Below, one piece after another: positions 1-10,152 of a DNA stretch of 64,000 bases (position 1 is the stretch's first letter; each line of letters begins with the position of its first letter). Under the pieces are notes generated by a model, which had not been told where the DNA came from, made no database searches, and saw only the letters and a list, made by a program, of their open reading frames with translations. The stretch covers positions 12,367,479 to 12,431,478 of the forward strand of contig CM060068.1 in assembly GCA_030533445.1 (NCBI GenBank), given 5' to 3'. This DNA comes from Cyprinodon diabolis (lineage: Eukaryota; Chordata; Actinopteri; Cyprinodontiformes; Cyprinodontidae). The position numbers were made by a program, and so were the translations under genes.

Positions 1-752
1 CTAGCTTTTTCCAGCTAAGGCAGCTGCCAAAGATCAAACCAGTCCTTCAGAGACAGCACTTTGAGACAGTAATCCACGCCTTTGTGACCACTCGGCTGGA
101 TTACTGTAATGCACTTAATGTGGGGATTACTGGGTCCTCAATTGCTCGTCTTCAACTGGTTCAAAATGCTGCTACACGTCTTTTAACTGGCACACGCAAG
201 TACGAGCACATTTCACCTATTTTAGCTTCACTCTACTGGCTGCCCATCCATTGTAGGATTCATTTTAAAATTCTTTTATTTACTTTTAAAGCCTTGAATG
301 GCCTTGCCCCAATTTACCTCTCTGAGCTGCTGCACCCCTACACTCCCAGCCGATCTCTCAGGTCAGCTGATCAGCTGCTCCTGACAGTGCCTAAAACTAG
401 GCTTAAGCTCAGAGGGGATCGAGCGTTTTCTGTTGCAGCTCCAAAACTTTGGAATGCATTGCCGCTGCACATTAGACAGGCCACCTCTCTGTCTCATTTT
501 AAAACTCTTCTTAAAACCCACCTCTTTTCTTTGGCTTTTAACACCATGTAGAGTGTTGATTTTATGTACACATATTGATTTTATGTACACATGTTGATTT
601 TATGTATACACATGCATATTTTTATCCTGTGTGGGCTGTGCTTTTATTTTATTTACTTTTATTTGTTTTAGTTATTTTATCTTTTTGTGCAGCACTTTGG
701 AAACCTTGTGTTTATTTAAACCGTGCTATATAAATAAAGTGGATTGGATTGA
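1..752 (+). mobile_element. L2-type LINE, 3' end (5' part outside window)
   Basis: An open frame from base 3 to the stop at 549-551 encodes the end of a non-LTR reverse transcriptase: TTRLDYCNALNVGI, LVQNAATRLLTG, SLYWLPIHCRIHFKILLFTFKAL, RAFSVAAPKLWNALP and FKTLLKTHLF. This is the conserved C-terminal tail of vertebrate L2-clade ORF2. After the stop comes an AT-rich 3' UTR with a repeated ttgattttatgtacacat unit, ending in ctatataaataaag and a short tggattggattga tail, the microsatellite-like 3' end typical of L2. The visible frame is unbroken, so the copy is fairly young, but the catalytic YxDD part is left of the window. Confidence 0.85.
3..551 (+). CDS. L2-type LINE ORF2 C-terminal fragment
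   Basis: Partial reading frame of 182 codons plus stop, open at the left edge of the window. It corresponds to the region after the reverse transcriptase catalytic core in L2/CR1-like ORF2 proteins, recognised from TRLDYCN, QNAATRLLTG, WLPIHCRI, LFTFKALNGLAP and the LWNALP motif. No stop or frameshift interrupts it. A first Met at 84 is not a biological start; translation would begin far upstream. It could also be assigned to a neighbouring L2-like clade; the exact family needs a repeat library. Confidence 0.8.
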   Translation, partial: SFFQLRQLPKIKPVLQRQHFETVIHAFVTTRLDYCNALNVGITGSSIARLQLVQNAATRLLTGTRKYEHISPILASLYWLPIHCRIHFKILLFTFKALNGLAPIYLSELLHPYTPSRSLRSADQLLLTVPKTRLKLRGDRAFSVAAPKLWNALPLHIRQATSLSHFKTLLKTHLFSLAFNTM

Positions 753-861
753 ATCAGGCTGCTGGAAAAGGGTGAGCTCACTCTGGAGAAGTTGTCAAGT
801 TCTTAAAGCTCAACTGTTTAAAGGCTATTTGGCTGTCAGCTTGTGTAGCTTTCATATTTGT

Positions 862-1085
862 GGGAGAGTGTGGCCTAGTGGTTAGGGCATTGCTTTTGGA
901 ATCCAGATGTTCTCAGTGCATGCCCCACTCCCACGGACTGACACTCTGGGACCTTGAGCAAGACCCTTAACTCCACACTCACCCCCACAATGGCAGCCCA
1001 CTGCTCCCCAAAGGGTGGGTTAAATTCAGAGAGTTCATTTCGTTGCTTTGTACTTAATGACAAAAAAATATATAATAATAATAAG
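862..1085 (+). mobile_element. tRNA-derived SINE, sense
   Basis: Begins with a tRNA-like head: gtggcctagtggttagggc is a box A-like segment, and a decayed box B (gttctcagtgcatgcc) lies about 40 bp on. A body with ttgagcaagacccttaa and ccacaatggcagcccactgctcccc follows, then a tail ending in an AT-rich run. The copy at 26050-26275 shares the body in the opposite orientation. Not a functional tRNA gene: no cloverleaf can be completed. Confidence 0.7.
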
Positions 1086-4000
1086 TTTTGTTGTAGTTAT
1101 AATTTTTAGGTTTAAATTAGTGATCTAGGCTACTTTCTTGTTAGTTTCCTCTCACCTTCCTTTTTTTGTAGGTTTGCTTGAGTGCTTAGAAACTTCTCTG
1201 TGTGGTCATTGTGAGAAGTCGGTTCTTGTTTGTTATCTTTATCTTGTCCTTGGTTCATATGTTCTTCTGGGCCTATTCTTTTGGATTTAAACCATTTAAA
1301 GCCAAGTCAGTCATATCTGATACATGAGTTTTGATAACTCTGCATCATCAGTGTGATATTTTGGTTCTTGAAAACCCTGATCCTTACACAATTCTTTTGT
1401 CAGAAAGTTCAATGAAACTCTAATTCTGGTAAATTATGAAAAGTGGAAACCAATGAAAGAGCTTTCTCAGGAAATTACATTAAAAGAAAATTATAGACAG
1501 GCATTTAGCAACTTTATTTGAAAACAGTTCTGTAGCTCCTGCCATTTTTTTTTGTGTGGATGCTCTGATAGGATGTGTTTCTCTACCTAGTTGTAGAGAT
1601 TAGGATACTAAACTTTTGCTACAAAGTGAGAGAAGGGTGATCTTAACCTCATATTTCAGTTAGTGGAGAACAAGAGAAGATGAAAATTAAAAACAGAGAG
1701 AAACCGATCACAAATCTACAACCTGTACTTTATAATTTTCTTGTAAGCTTGCACCCCTCCGTATTTTTTCTTGATTAAAGTAAAATTCTTTAGTTTATCT
1801 ACAAATGCCATACATTGCAATTGAATAAAAAGTAATTTCTCAGAAAACTAAATTTATTTTAACTCTTTAATGCAGAAAATGCTCAATGGGGCCTTTGAGA
1901 TAGCAATATCGCTTATTGAAAACATTCTTGCAGAAAAGCTAATAAATCTTAACATTTTCCCTTTTCTTTTGTCATACAACACTTTTTGTTGTTGTTTATA
2001 AGGTTTAATAGAAAACATCTCCTCTACACCTTCTTCTGCTGAGAAAGTGTATTGTACTTTGTACCATGCTACCAAATTTGTGGGACAATGCAAGGATTGC
2101 AATTGCATCTCATAAAGGGTGACAAGATAATTTGCATACATTTGAAAAGTCTTTCAGAAAAAGAAAGAAAAAAAAACAAGGAACAAAAATAATTCCTGTG
2201 AAAACAAACTGACATTGTTCAAGACCTTCTTTTTCTCCTATTACTCATAATATTAACCTTGGCTTGCAAACTGAGTGCAGATAATCAGTAGTTTTGACAT
2301 ATTTGCCTCTAATCTGGTTTTTTTTTTTCTGGGGAAATGTGTACAGGAGATCGAATTTCTCTCCTTGCTAAATGGATGACAGAAATAGTTAGGATGGTAC
2401 TGGTATGAGGACTTGTTTTCTCGGATGGGATAGCAATCACCAGTAACAAAGGCTTGTCTGCTGCAGCTGGCAAGGAAAAGCATCACACTGTGTGGTATTT
2501 TGATAAAAGGAGTTTAATTGTCAGAAGCAAAATGGGAAAACTAATTACAAGCGTGAGCTGATTTCCTGGTTCAAGCCCTCCACAGCAGTGGCTCTCCCCA
2601 AGCGCAGCGCATGATTGTTAAACTAAAAAAAGGTACATGTTCCTGAGGAGGTTCACCAGGGATGGTCTAAATGAGTAGAATTGAGTCCAATGAAATAAGT
2701 GTGCCCCTTTTTAGCGGGAGCAGGTCTGTAAGGTCCAAGGAAAGGAAAATGCTCTCTGCGGCAATGACAACAGCAATTTACAATTCTGTACTTCTTTCCT
2801 GTCAGGGTTTCATTGCTAATCTATAGTCCCACATCATAGCACTGGCCTTTTGTCTTGAAATGCTATTACATTGAAGATAACATTTGCAAAATCTCTGGAT
2901 AGACTTAATGGTTGCTGAAGCAGCTCTACCCGTTTGTGCAGCCTTACTCGACAGCATATTGTTGTTTCTCCTGAGTCATTTATTACATTGACAAAACAAT
3001 GGTGACACATAAGCTCTTCTTTGTCAGGCCTGAGGTAAGTTAATTAATTAGCGATCCATGCCATGGAGCCAGGAGGTTGTTGATTGTATCATTCTAAGCC
3101 ATCATCCTGTGTAAATTAAATGAGATTGAGATCTAACAAGGCTCTGACCTGGATCCCTTCCTAATAACCAGATGTATGAAACATTGTCAAAATATAATGT
3201 TATGCAACTATCCAGCCCTGTCCAGTTCTTTGAAGTTATTTTAAAAGTATATAATAAAAAAAAAAAATCACTTTCCGCAATTTTCATGTGTTTTGGAATC
3301 CTGTATGGGATTTCTAAGTATGTCTAATTTTATTGTAATCATAATTTTCATGTGAACATCCACTAATGATTTTGTTATTTTTTGAAATATGTGTGAGATA
3401 TGGGTATGAGCATCTAATAATTACTATTTTGGGACTTTTTATTTTGAAATGTTTCCAAGAACAGTAAATAGCAGCATACAGTACACTATCAAGTACACAT
3501 GGAGGCAAATAACAAGTTTGTTACTCTGTCCAAACTTGGTAAAAAAAGAACTTTCATCTGGTTTGTTTCCCAAATTTGATCATCATATGACCTTAAAAAG
3601 TAATGCCTAGCAAGCTGGGAGCAGCAAACACAACTGTGGCAAATCAAACCCTCTCTCTTTTTCCCTTCCTAGTAAAACACTCATTTTAAGTATGTCTGAA
3701 TTGTCTTAACTCATAGATTAACATGGTGATTTCCTCATAAACTACCTAATATTAGAATAATAATGAATGGGAAGCTGCAGATGTGAATCAAGATGGAGCA
3801 GCAACCATCCAGAAGGTCAGAGCTATATGAAACAAACTTTTGATGTTTATTTGTTTTGATGAAAATAAACATGGTAGCTTTACTCTTCATCATTGAAGTT
3901 GTTTCTCTTGTCTCAAGATTTGAAATTTGCTCAAACGGCATCAAACAGCACTTTGACACTGAATATGGGAAGTTTTATCAACTTCAGATCTAAGTTCAGT

Positions 4001-4429
4001 ACATATGCATGTAAAATTTATTCTATTTATTATTATTTAATCTACTTTATTAGGTGTTGTTCTATCATCTGTTTGATCAACTGGTTCTAATCCAAGGAAA
4101 AATGATTCTCAGAAAGTGTACAAAAAGAAGAAAACCTCTTTAAGTATTAACAGAATTTATTCCAGTATTGTTTAACAAAATCCTTTATGTAAGCAGAAGT
4201 TGCAGATGAAGTCTTTATCTTCTTTGTTTTAGGCCTGTCTTCTGACCATAGCAGTTGGAACAGTTTAATGGCCCAGAACTACTATGTGTTTTCCAATTGA
4301 TCCAAAAATGCCACACCCAGCCAGGAGGTGCCTCTACCAAAGTCTCAAGCATTACCAAATAATGTGATGCTAGAGCCTCTAAGGTCATGACAGGTCAAAT
4401 AATGGAATCCCCATCTGTCTGTTTTATTA
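1086..4429. other. AT-rich DNA without recognised gene
   Basis: No open frame with family character and no splice-flanked exon was recognised. Simple T and A runs are scattered. The part at about 2490-3100 has higher complexity and a more balanced base composition than its surroundings, with homeobox-like ttaattaattag and SOX-like acaatgg words; it is raised as a possible regulatory element in the findings. Confidence 0.4.
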
Positions 4430-4437
4430 CCATACAC

Positions 4438-4652
4438 CAGGGGTGCTCAAGTCCAGTCCTCAAGAGCTACTATCCTGCAACTTTTTGATTCACCCCATTT
4501 TTAAAAAACCTGAATCAAATGAGTGGCTCGTTACCATGCCTCTGCTGAGCTAAATGAGGCGATTGAGCCTTTGGATTCAGGTGTGTTAGAGTAGAGATGC
4601 ATCTAAAAGTTCCAGGATGGTAGCTCTTGAGGACTGGACTTGAGCACCCCTG
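4438..4652. mobile_element. hAT-type MITE with 8-bp target duplication
   Basis: 215-bp element with terminal inverted repeats starting CAGGGGTGCTCAAGTCC. About 50 bp of each end pair with roughly three mismatches. It is flanked on both sides by the identical 8-bp duplication ccatacac (4430-4437 and 4653-4660). An 8-bp duplication and a CAGGGGTG terminus are hallmarks of hAT elements (Charlie-like). No coding capacity, so it must have been moved by a transposase made elsewhere. Confidence 0.9.
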
Positions 4653-4939
4653 CCATACACTGACTTGAGTAGTAATATAAAATTAAGAGAAATTCATGTT
4701 CACGGCATGTGATTTACTTATGCAATAATGTCTGACCATTTCTATTTTAAAGTGTTTAATATTATTCTTATGAGTGCAATGACATTGTAAGTTGCTATAC
4801 CAGTGCAAATAATGTAACAATAACAAGACTGTCTGCAAATAAATAACACTCCAAATAAGATGCTTAAGGTGAAAAAAAAGCACAAATCCAGATAAATATG
4901 TCTGCTAATTAACTCAATTCATAGTCATCCAGGTTTTTA

Positions 4940-5350
4940 TATCTTCAAGACGTCAAAGATGAAGTTGAGATTCATCTGCATAACAGTGAAAATCAATCCC
5001 TTGCTGTCTAATAATTCTACCAATTGGGAGCATATACTGTATATAGTAAACATCATTGACCCTAGCATTGATCCCTGTGATACTCCACAGGTAACCGTGG
5101 AGCTTGAGGAAGATTTAGTATGAACAAACAGAAATCTATCAGATAAATAATGTTAAAACCAGTCTAGTGCTGTGCCCTTGATTCCTACAAAATGTTCAAG
5201 TTTATCTAAAAGGATACTATGATCAACTGAATCGAATAAGTCACTGAGATCTTACAGGACAAGTACAGATACAAGGCCTTTATCTGAAGCCATGAGAATA
5301 TCATTCGTGACTTTCACTAGTGCACCAGTAAGTTGATAGCCAAATATTAC
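4940..5350. repeat. Teleost dispersed repeat fragment
   Basis: Phrases such as attcatctgcataacagtg, gatccctgtgatactccaca and aagtcactgagatcttacag recur very widely in fish genomes in my experience, marking a dispersed repeat of uncertain class. No ends, target duplication or coding frame can be defined here, and it is clearly old. Assignment rests on recognition only. Confidence 0.5.
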
Positions 5351-5589
5351 GACGGAGTCATGGCATCTGGACTAAACATGGTACAATTTTGATGCTTATT
5401 GAAATGTTTTGAAAAAAACATTTTTACATTAGAAATATTAATCAATTTCAACAATTCTATAAAATGTACATCATTCATTCATTTATTTAGTTTATTTTAA
5501 TTTCATTTTTGATGTTTTATATCATTCTCTTTATGTCTTGAGAAAGTCAGCAAAACAATTACTCTGAGCAGCGATGCAGAGAAAAACTG

Positions 5590-5905
5590 CACACTAGATC
5601 TCATATTTGTATTCCAAATTATAGTGACAGTAGTGTCGGATACAGGAGTCTGACCTGCAAGGTTGTAGGGGTTGATGGTTCAAGCTCCAGCTTCTGGTGT
5701 CAATGTCATTTTGCGCTTTGCATTGCTTAATGACGGTGGTCAGAGGGCCTGTTGGCACCTGTGCCCCAGGGGAGCTGTGGCTACAATGTAACTTGCCACC
5801 ATCAGTGTGCACGTGAATAGATGAATGACTAAATGTAATATAAAGTGCTTTGGTCAAGTCCCCTGCATTTTAAAAACTGCTATAAATGTACAGGCCATTT
5901 ACAGC
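5590..5905 (+). mobile_element. tRNA-derived SINE, sense
   Basis: The head carries a box B-like ggttcaagctcc. The body contains ggtggtcagagggcctgttgg, ggggagctgtggctacaatgta and cttgccaccatcagtgtgcacgt, and the 3' end reads aaagtgctttgg followed by ataaatgtacaggccattta. This body and tail are a widespread fish SINE in my recollection. Some substitutions in the head suggest a moderately old copy. Confidence 0.7.
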
Positions 5906-7215
5906 AATGAAAAGCATTAAGAAACATTTAACTACTCAGGCATCCAAAATAACTTAGCCTCACATGCATACATTCACACAAAGATGAACTATGTAGTACT
6001 TCTACCTGCTTCCTCTGGCTCTCTGACTGATTCTGGGCTGCCTGTACTCACATCCAGGTTTACATCAACCTTAGTGACTTAATCACTGTCTACCAGCTCA
6101 TCATAATTATCCTCTGGAACAGCTCTTTCAGCCCTCTTACCTTTCCCTCTCCTATTGAAGTAGATAGGATTCATCTTTTATGGGGAAAATGGAACAATGT
6201 GTACAAATAACCAACAAAATACATTAAAAAACACAGTATTTTAAAAATATAAAATGTTTTTTACCTTTGAAATACAAGTAAAAGTTGTATAGTCTTACAT
6301 TTCATGGTATGTAAGTCAATGGTTCTCCGTTGGTTTGAATGGACCAGGACATTTAAAGATGTTTTATAATTTTAGCATGTAGAAGCATTAGTAATCGTAA
6401 ATAGTAGTAAATTAGTATAATATATTTCCTTTATTTACAGTACTTTATTTCATCTGTGTTGTTCCCTTGTGACAGGATGTGTGCATTGAGTGGACAATTT
6501 ACTACTGATCTTTTTGGGGAGGTTGCACTGTGCAAAACGAAATGGATGGTCTACCACATCTTAATTAATTCATTTTCTTCTGGTTTTGGACATACAACAT
6601 GTGTAAATCACATTCAGACAATTATATTTATTACTTATTTTACAAAACAGACAAACAGATTACTTATGGGTTTCTTGAATCTTATATTTTGAAATGCTAC
6701 AAGTCTCATCCTGAAGTCTTCCTTATAAACAAATGTCCTGTGTCTTGTTGGGTCACCCAAGGGAGAAAATGTCAAGCAGCAGAGTAAAACAGTCATGCTG
6801 TTAAATTTATGCAAAACTTAAACAGCAATGTCATATTCATTTCAGTCTCCACAGGTATTGTACCCTAAGGCTGATATGGTAATGAGATTACTCATCTCCC
6901 TAATTATTATGTATGGTCAGTGTTATCTCAGACAGAATTTGGTATAGTTAATATACTGTGGTTTAGCATGTTGTAACTTTATGTTAAATAAAATAATTAA
7001 TCAGATAACTTTTGCACTGACATGTGTTGTTCTGTGAACACAGATGTGGTACAATCTGAGTCCAACTGTTCTGTCTTTTTCCTCTCCGATGATGTGACTG
7101 AATTCCCTGACGATTCTGTTTAGGTGTGTTACAATCATGCTGGTGCCCCATCAAATATCAATGCATTGGCCACAATATACTCATAAAACACCGTTAAATT
7201 TGGAGGGACTAGACG
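5906..7215. other. No recognised feature
   Basis: AT-rich sequence with short open frames that have no family character and no conserved motif. Nothing further can be supported. Confidence 0.4.
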
Positions 7216-7682
7216 TGTTTGTTATGGTTCTTATTTGTTGTGACTCTGAGTTTTCTGTTATCAGTTGTTTTGTTTTTATTTTCCATGATCTTCAAGCATT
7301 CTTTAGTTACTCTCTGTTGCCCCCTTGTGATTGTTTTCTTTTCCCTTGGATTCCCTCTTGCCAGTTCCACCCACACCTGCTCCCCATTCAGCTCGTTAGT
7401 CCATCCTTTTGTTTGGTTGTCCTTAAATACTCCACCTCTGCAGTCACTCAGTGCTGGTTCCTTCTTGTTGCTGTATCGTCTACTCTGCTCGTCTCTCCCC
7501 GGCTCCTCAGACTCGTCTTTATCCTGATGTCTCCATGATTTTGGTTTGTTTTATATTTTAAGTTGGATTTCTGGATTTCTGCCTCTGCTGCTTTTTGGTC
7601 TGCAATTAAACCTCTCAGAACTCATCCCTGCTTCACTTGTCTCTGCATCTGGGTCCTCAAGCAACCTCACCACCCATTGACA
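7216..7682 (+). repeat. Possible solo LTR of a Ty3/gypsy-like element
   Basis: A pyrimidine-rich block begins TGTTTGTTATGG and ends CATTGACA, with a TATA-like ttaaatact at about 7424 and an aattaaacc near the 3' end. It finishes with a tctgcatctgggtcctcaagcaacctcacc segment that resembles the ends of fish gypsy LTRs. Long C/T-rich frames inside are an artefact of composition. No partner LTR, primer-binding site or target duplication was identified, so this is a tentative call. Confidence 0.35.
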
Positions 7683-8310
7683 GTGTTAGCAGGTAAAACA
7701 GAATTAGACACACAAAATGAACATGGTAGCCCTGATCCTTAAATAAATATGTTAGAAAATTTAACATAAAATAGCTCTATAGGTGCTCTACATATGAAAG
7801 AAACAATTAAGAAGATGAGCTCTGAGCCTGTTTTCAAGTCAAGAAGGATGAAAGAGAGCACATACAACACAGCAGAAGCTGAGCCTATATCTTTCTCTAG
7901 ATGAGAAACAGCACCAAGCATTGAAAAACAGGGCAAACCATCATCAATGATTGAAGTTGTTTATGGCAGAACTCCAGCCTATGGCTCACTACATAATCCG
8001 ATCATATCTAAACAGAGTATTACAGTAGGCTAGATAAAGCTACCATGGAGGGAAAAAAAACAACATAAAAATATAGAAGCATCAGTATCTATGCTGCCTC
8101 AGGAGAGAGGAGCATCAGTGTATCATCTGTAAAATTGACACACATGGCATTTGGCATTTAAACTCGGGACAATTAGCATTTACTTGTTGTATTTCCTGTG
8201 AAATAATTTCCTTCTAGTAAAGATGTTAATGAGGGATAAACCTTGAGAGCATTGTTTCCAAAGTGTACTTTTGGTACTTCTAGCTGGGGCAGCACAGGGA
8301 TATAATACTG
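7683..8310. other. No recognised feature (flank of the Tc1 insertion)
   Basis: AT-rich sequence. The last 60 bp before the Tc1 element (from about 8249, attgtttccaaagtgtac) might be the partner end of the hAT-like terminus seen on the other side at 10152, but the match is poor. Confidence 0.3.
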
Positions 8311-8312
8311 TA

Positions 8313-9924
8313 CAGGTGCTGGTCATAAAATTAGAATATCATGAAAAAGTAGATTGATTTCAGTAATTCCATTTAAAAAGTGAAACTTGTATATTATATT
8401 CATACATTACATACAAACTCATATATTTCAGATGTTTATTTTGTTTAATTTTGATGATTACAAATGACAACAAATGAAAATCTCAAATTCATCATATCAG
8501 AAAATTAGAATATTACTGAAGACCAATAAAATCAAAGGATTTATAGAAATGTTGGCCAACTGAAAAGTATGAACATGAAAAGTATGAGCATGTACAGCAC
8601 TCAGTATTTAGTTGGGCCTCCTTTGGCCTGTATTACTGCAGCAATGCGGCGTGGCATGGAGTCGATCAGTCTGTGGCACTGCTCAGGTGTTATGATAGCC
8701 CAGGTTGCTCTAATAGTGGCTTTTAGCTCTTCTGAATTGTTGGGTCTGGTGTATTGCATCTTCTTCTTCACAATACCCCATAGATTTTCTATGGGGTTAA
8801 GGTCAGGAGAGTTTGCTGGCCAATTAAGAACAGGGATACCATGGTCCTTCAACCAGGTACTGGTAGCTTTGGCACTGTGTGCAGGTGCCAAGTCCTGTTG
8901 GAAAATGAAATCTGCATCTCCAAAAAGTTGGTCAGCTGCAGGAAGCATGAAGTGCTCTAAAACTTCCTGGTATGTGGCTGCGTTGACCCTGGACCTCAGA
9001 AAACACAATGGACCAACACCAGCAGATGACATGGCACCCCAAACCATCACTGACTGTGGAAACTTTACACTGGACTTCAAGCAACGTGGATGAAGTGCCT
9101 CTCTTCTTTTCCTCCAGACTCTGGGACCTTGATTTCCAAAGGAAATGCAAAATTTACTTTCATCAGAGAACATGACTTTGGACCACTCACCAGCAGTCCA
9201 GTCCTGTTTCTCTTTAGCCCAGGCAAGACGCTTCTGACGCTGTCTGTGGTTCAAGAGTGGCTTGACACAAGGAATGCGACAGCAGAAACCCATGTCTTTC
9301 ATACGTCTGTGTGTGGTGGTTCTTGAAGCACTCACTCCAGCTGCAGTCCACTCTTTGTGAATCTCCCCCACATTTTTGAATGGGTTTTGTTTCACAATCC
9401 TCTCCAGGGTGCGGTTATCTCTCTTGCTTGTACACTTTTTTCGACCACATCTTTTCCTTCCCTTCGCCTCTCTATTAATGTGCTTGGACACTGAGCTCTG
9501 TGAACAGCCAGCCTCTTTAGCGATGACCTTTTGTGTCTTGCCCTCCTTGTGCAAGGTGTCGATGGTCGTCTTTTGGACAACTGTCAAGTCAGCAGTCTTC
9601 CCCATGATTGTGTAGCCTATAGAACTAGACTGAAAGACCATTTAAAGGCTTTTGCAGGTGGTTTGAGTTAATTAGCTGATTAGAGTGTGGCACCAGGGGC
9701 CATCAATTTTGAACCTTTTCACAATATTCTAATTTTCTGATATGATGAATTTGAGATTTTCATTTGTTGTCATTTGTAATCATCAAAATTAAAAAAAATA
9801 AACATCTGAAATATATGAGTTTGTATGTAATGTATGAATATAATATACAAGTTTCACTTTTTAAATGGAATTACTGAAATCAATCTACTTTTTCATGATA
9901 TTCTAATTTTATGACCAGCACCTG
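8313..9924 (-). mobile_element. Tc1-like DNA transposon, full length and apparently intact
   Basis: 1612-bp element between TA target duplications (8311-8312 and 9925-9926). The terminal inverted repeats are about 203 bp and start CAGGTGCTGGTCATAAAATT. Comparing the two ends base by base I find one difference (G in the left arm near 8447, T in the right). Within each arm the word aaaattagaatat occurs near the outer tip and again at the inner end, i.e. the IR/DR layout of Tc1/mariner elements such as Sleeping Beauty. The transposase gene on the minus strand is uninterrupted. Near-identical arms and an open frame suggest recent insertion. Confidence 0.96.
8601..9641 (-). CDS. Tc1-like transposase, intact (DD34E)
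   Basis: 346 codons from the first Met; the usual family start is probably the internal Met13 (MGKTADLT), giving about 334 residues, the normal Tc1 length. An N-terminal helix-turn-helix pair (about 20-70, with VIAKEAGCSQSSVSKHI) and a second DNA-binding part with a GRKRCGRKK basic hinge precede the DDE nuclease. The catalytic residues are visible: D160 in MFSDESKF, D250 in FQQDLAPAHS and E285 in DLNPIENLWG, with exactly 34 residues between the second D and the E. The protein cuts out and reinserts the element at TA sites. No stop, frameshift or missing catalytic residue is seen. It is not part of a host operon or gene. Confidence 0.95.
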   Translation of the reverse strand: MVFQSSSIGYTIMGKTADLTVVQKTTIDTLHKEGKTQKVIAKEAGCSQSSVSKHINREAKGRKRCGRKKCTSKRDNRTLERIVKQNPFKNVGEIHKEWTAAGVSASRTTTHRRMKDMGFCCRIPCVKPLLNHRQRQKRLAWAKEKQDWTAGEWSKVMFSDESKFCISFGNQGPRVWRKRREALHPRCLKSSVKFPQSVMVWGAMSSAGVGPLCFLRSRVNAATYQEVLEHFMLPAADQLFGDADFIFQQDLAPAHSAKATSTWLKDHGIPVLNWPANSPDLNPIENLWGIVKKKMQYTRPNNSEELKATIRATWAIITPEQCHRLIDSMPRRIAAVIQAKGGPTKY

Positions 9925-9989
9925 TATATGCCACGTATTATCCAGTTCTCTGGGGGATGACCAGGCTGATTATTATTGCTTTGTGGACC

Positions 9990-10152
9990 ACTTATCGTGC
10001 TGAGCAGGGATTCAGACAGGTCCTTCACATGCATCCCTAGAACTACACTTGCTCCAACTTAGCTGATTCAGGCTGAAACTGAGGGAGGTGACAATAAGGG
10101 AGCCCTTAAATGGATAGGGGTCACTTGTGCAAAAAGGTTGAGAACCATTGGG
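9990..10152. repeat. Possible hAT (Charlie-like) end
   Basis: The sequence ends ggttgagaaccattggg. Its reverse complement begins with the ATGGTTCTCAACCTTTTTGC type of terminus common in hAT/Charlie elements. The other end is not defined; the Tc1 element just to the left may have inserted into this older element. Weak call. Confidence 0.35.

Noticed and set aside
862..920. Possible tRNA gene from the box A-like sequence
   Set aside because: Box B is decayed and the SINE body is shared with another copy at 26050-26275.
7137..7538. 133-codon frame rich in Leu, Ser, Phe and Cys
   Set aside because: Pyrimidine-rich composition keeps two overlapping frames open; no family motif, and the segment looks like an LTR.
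8569..9615. Plus-strand frames across the first Tc1 element
   Set aside because: Shadows of the well-supported minus-strand transposase.
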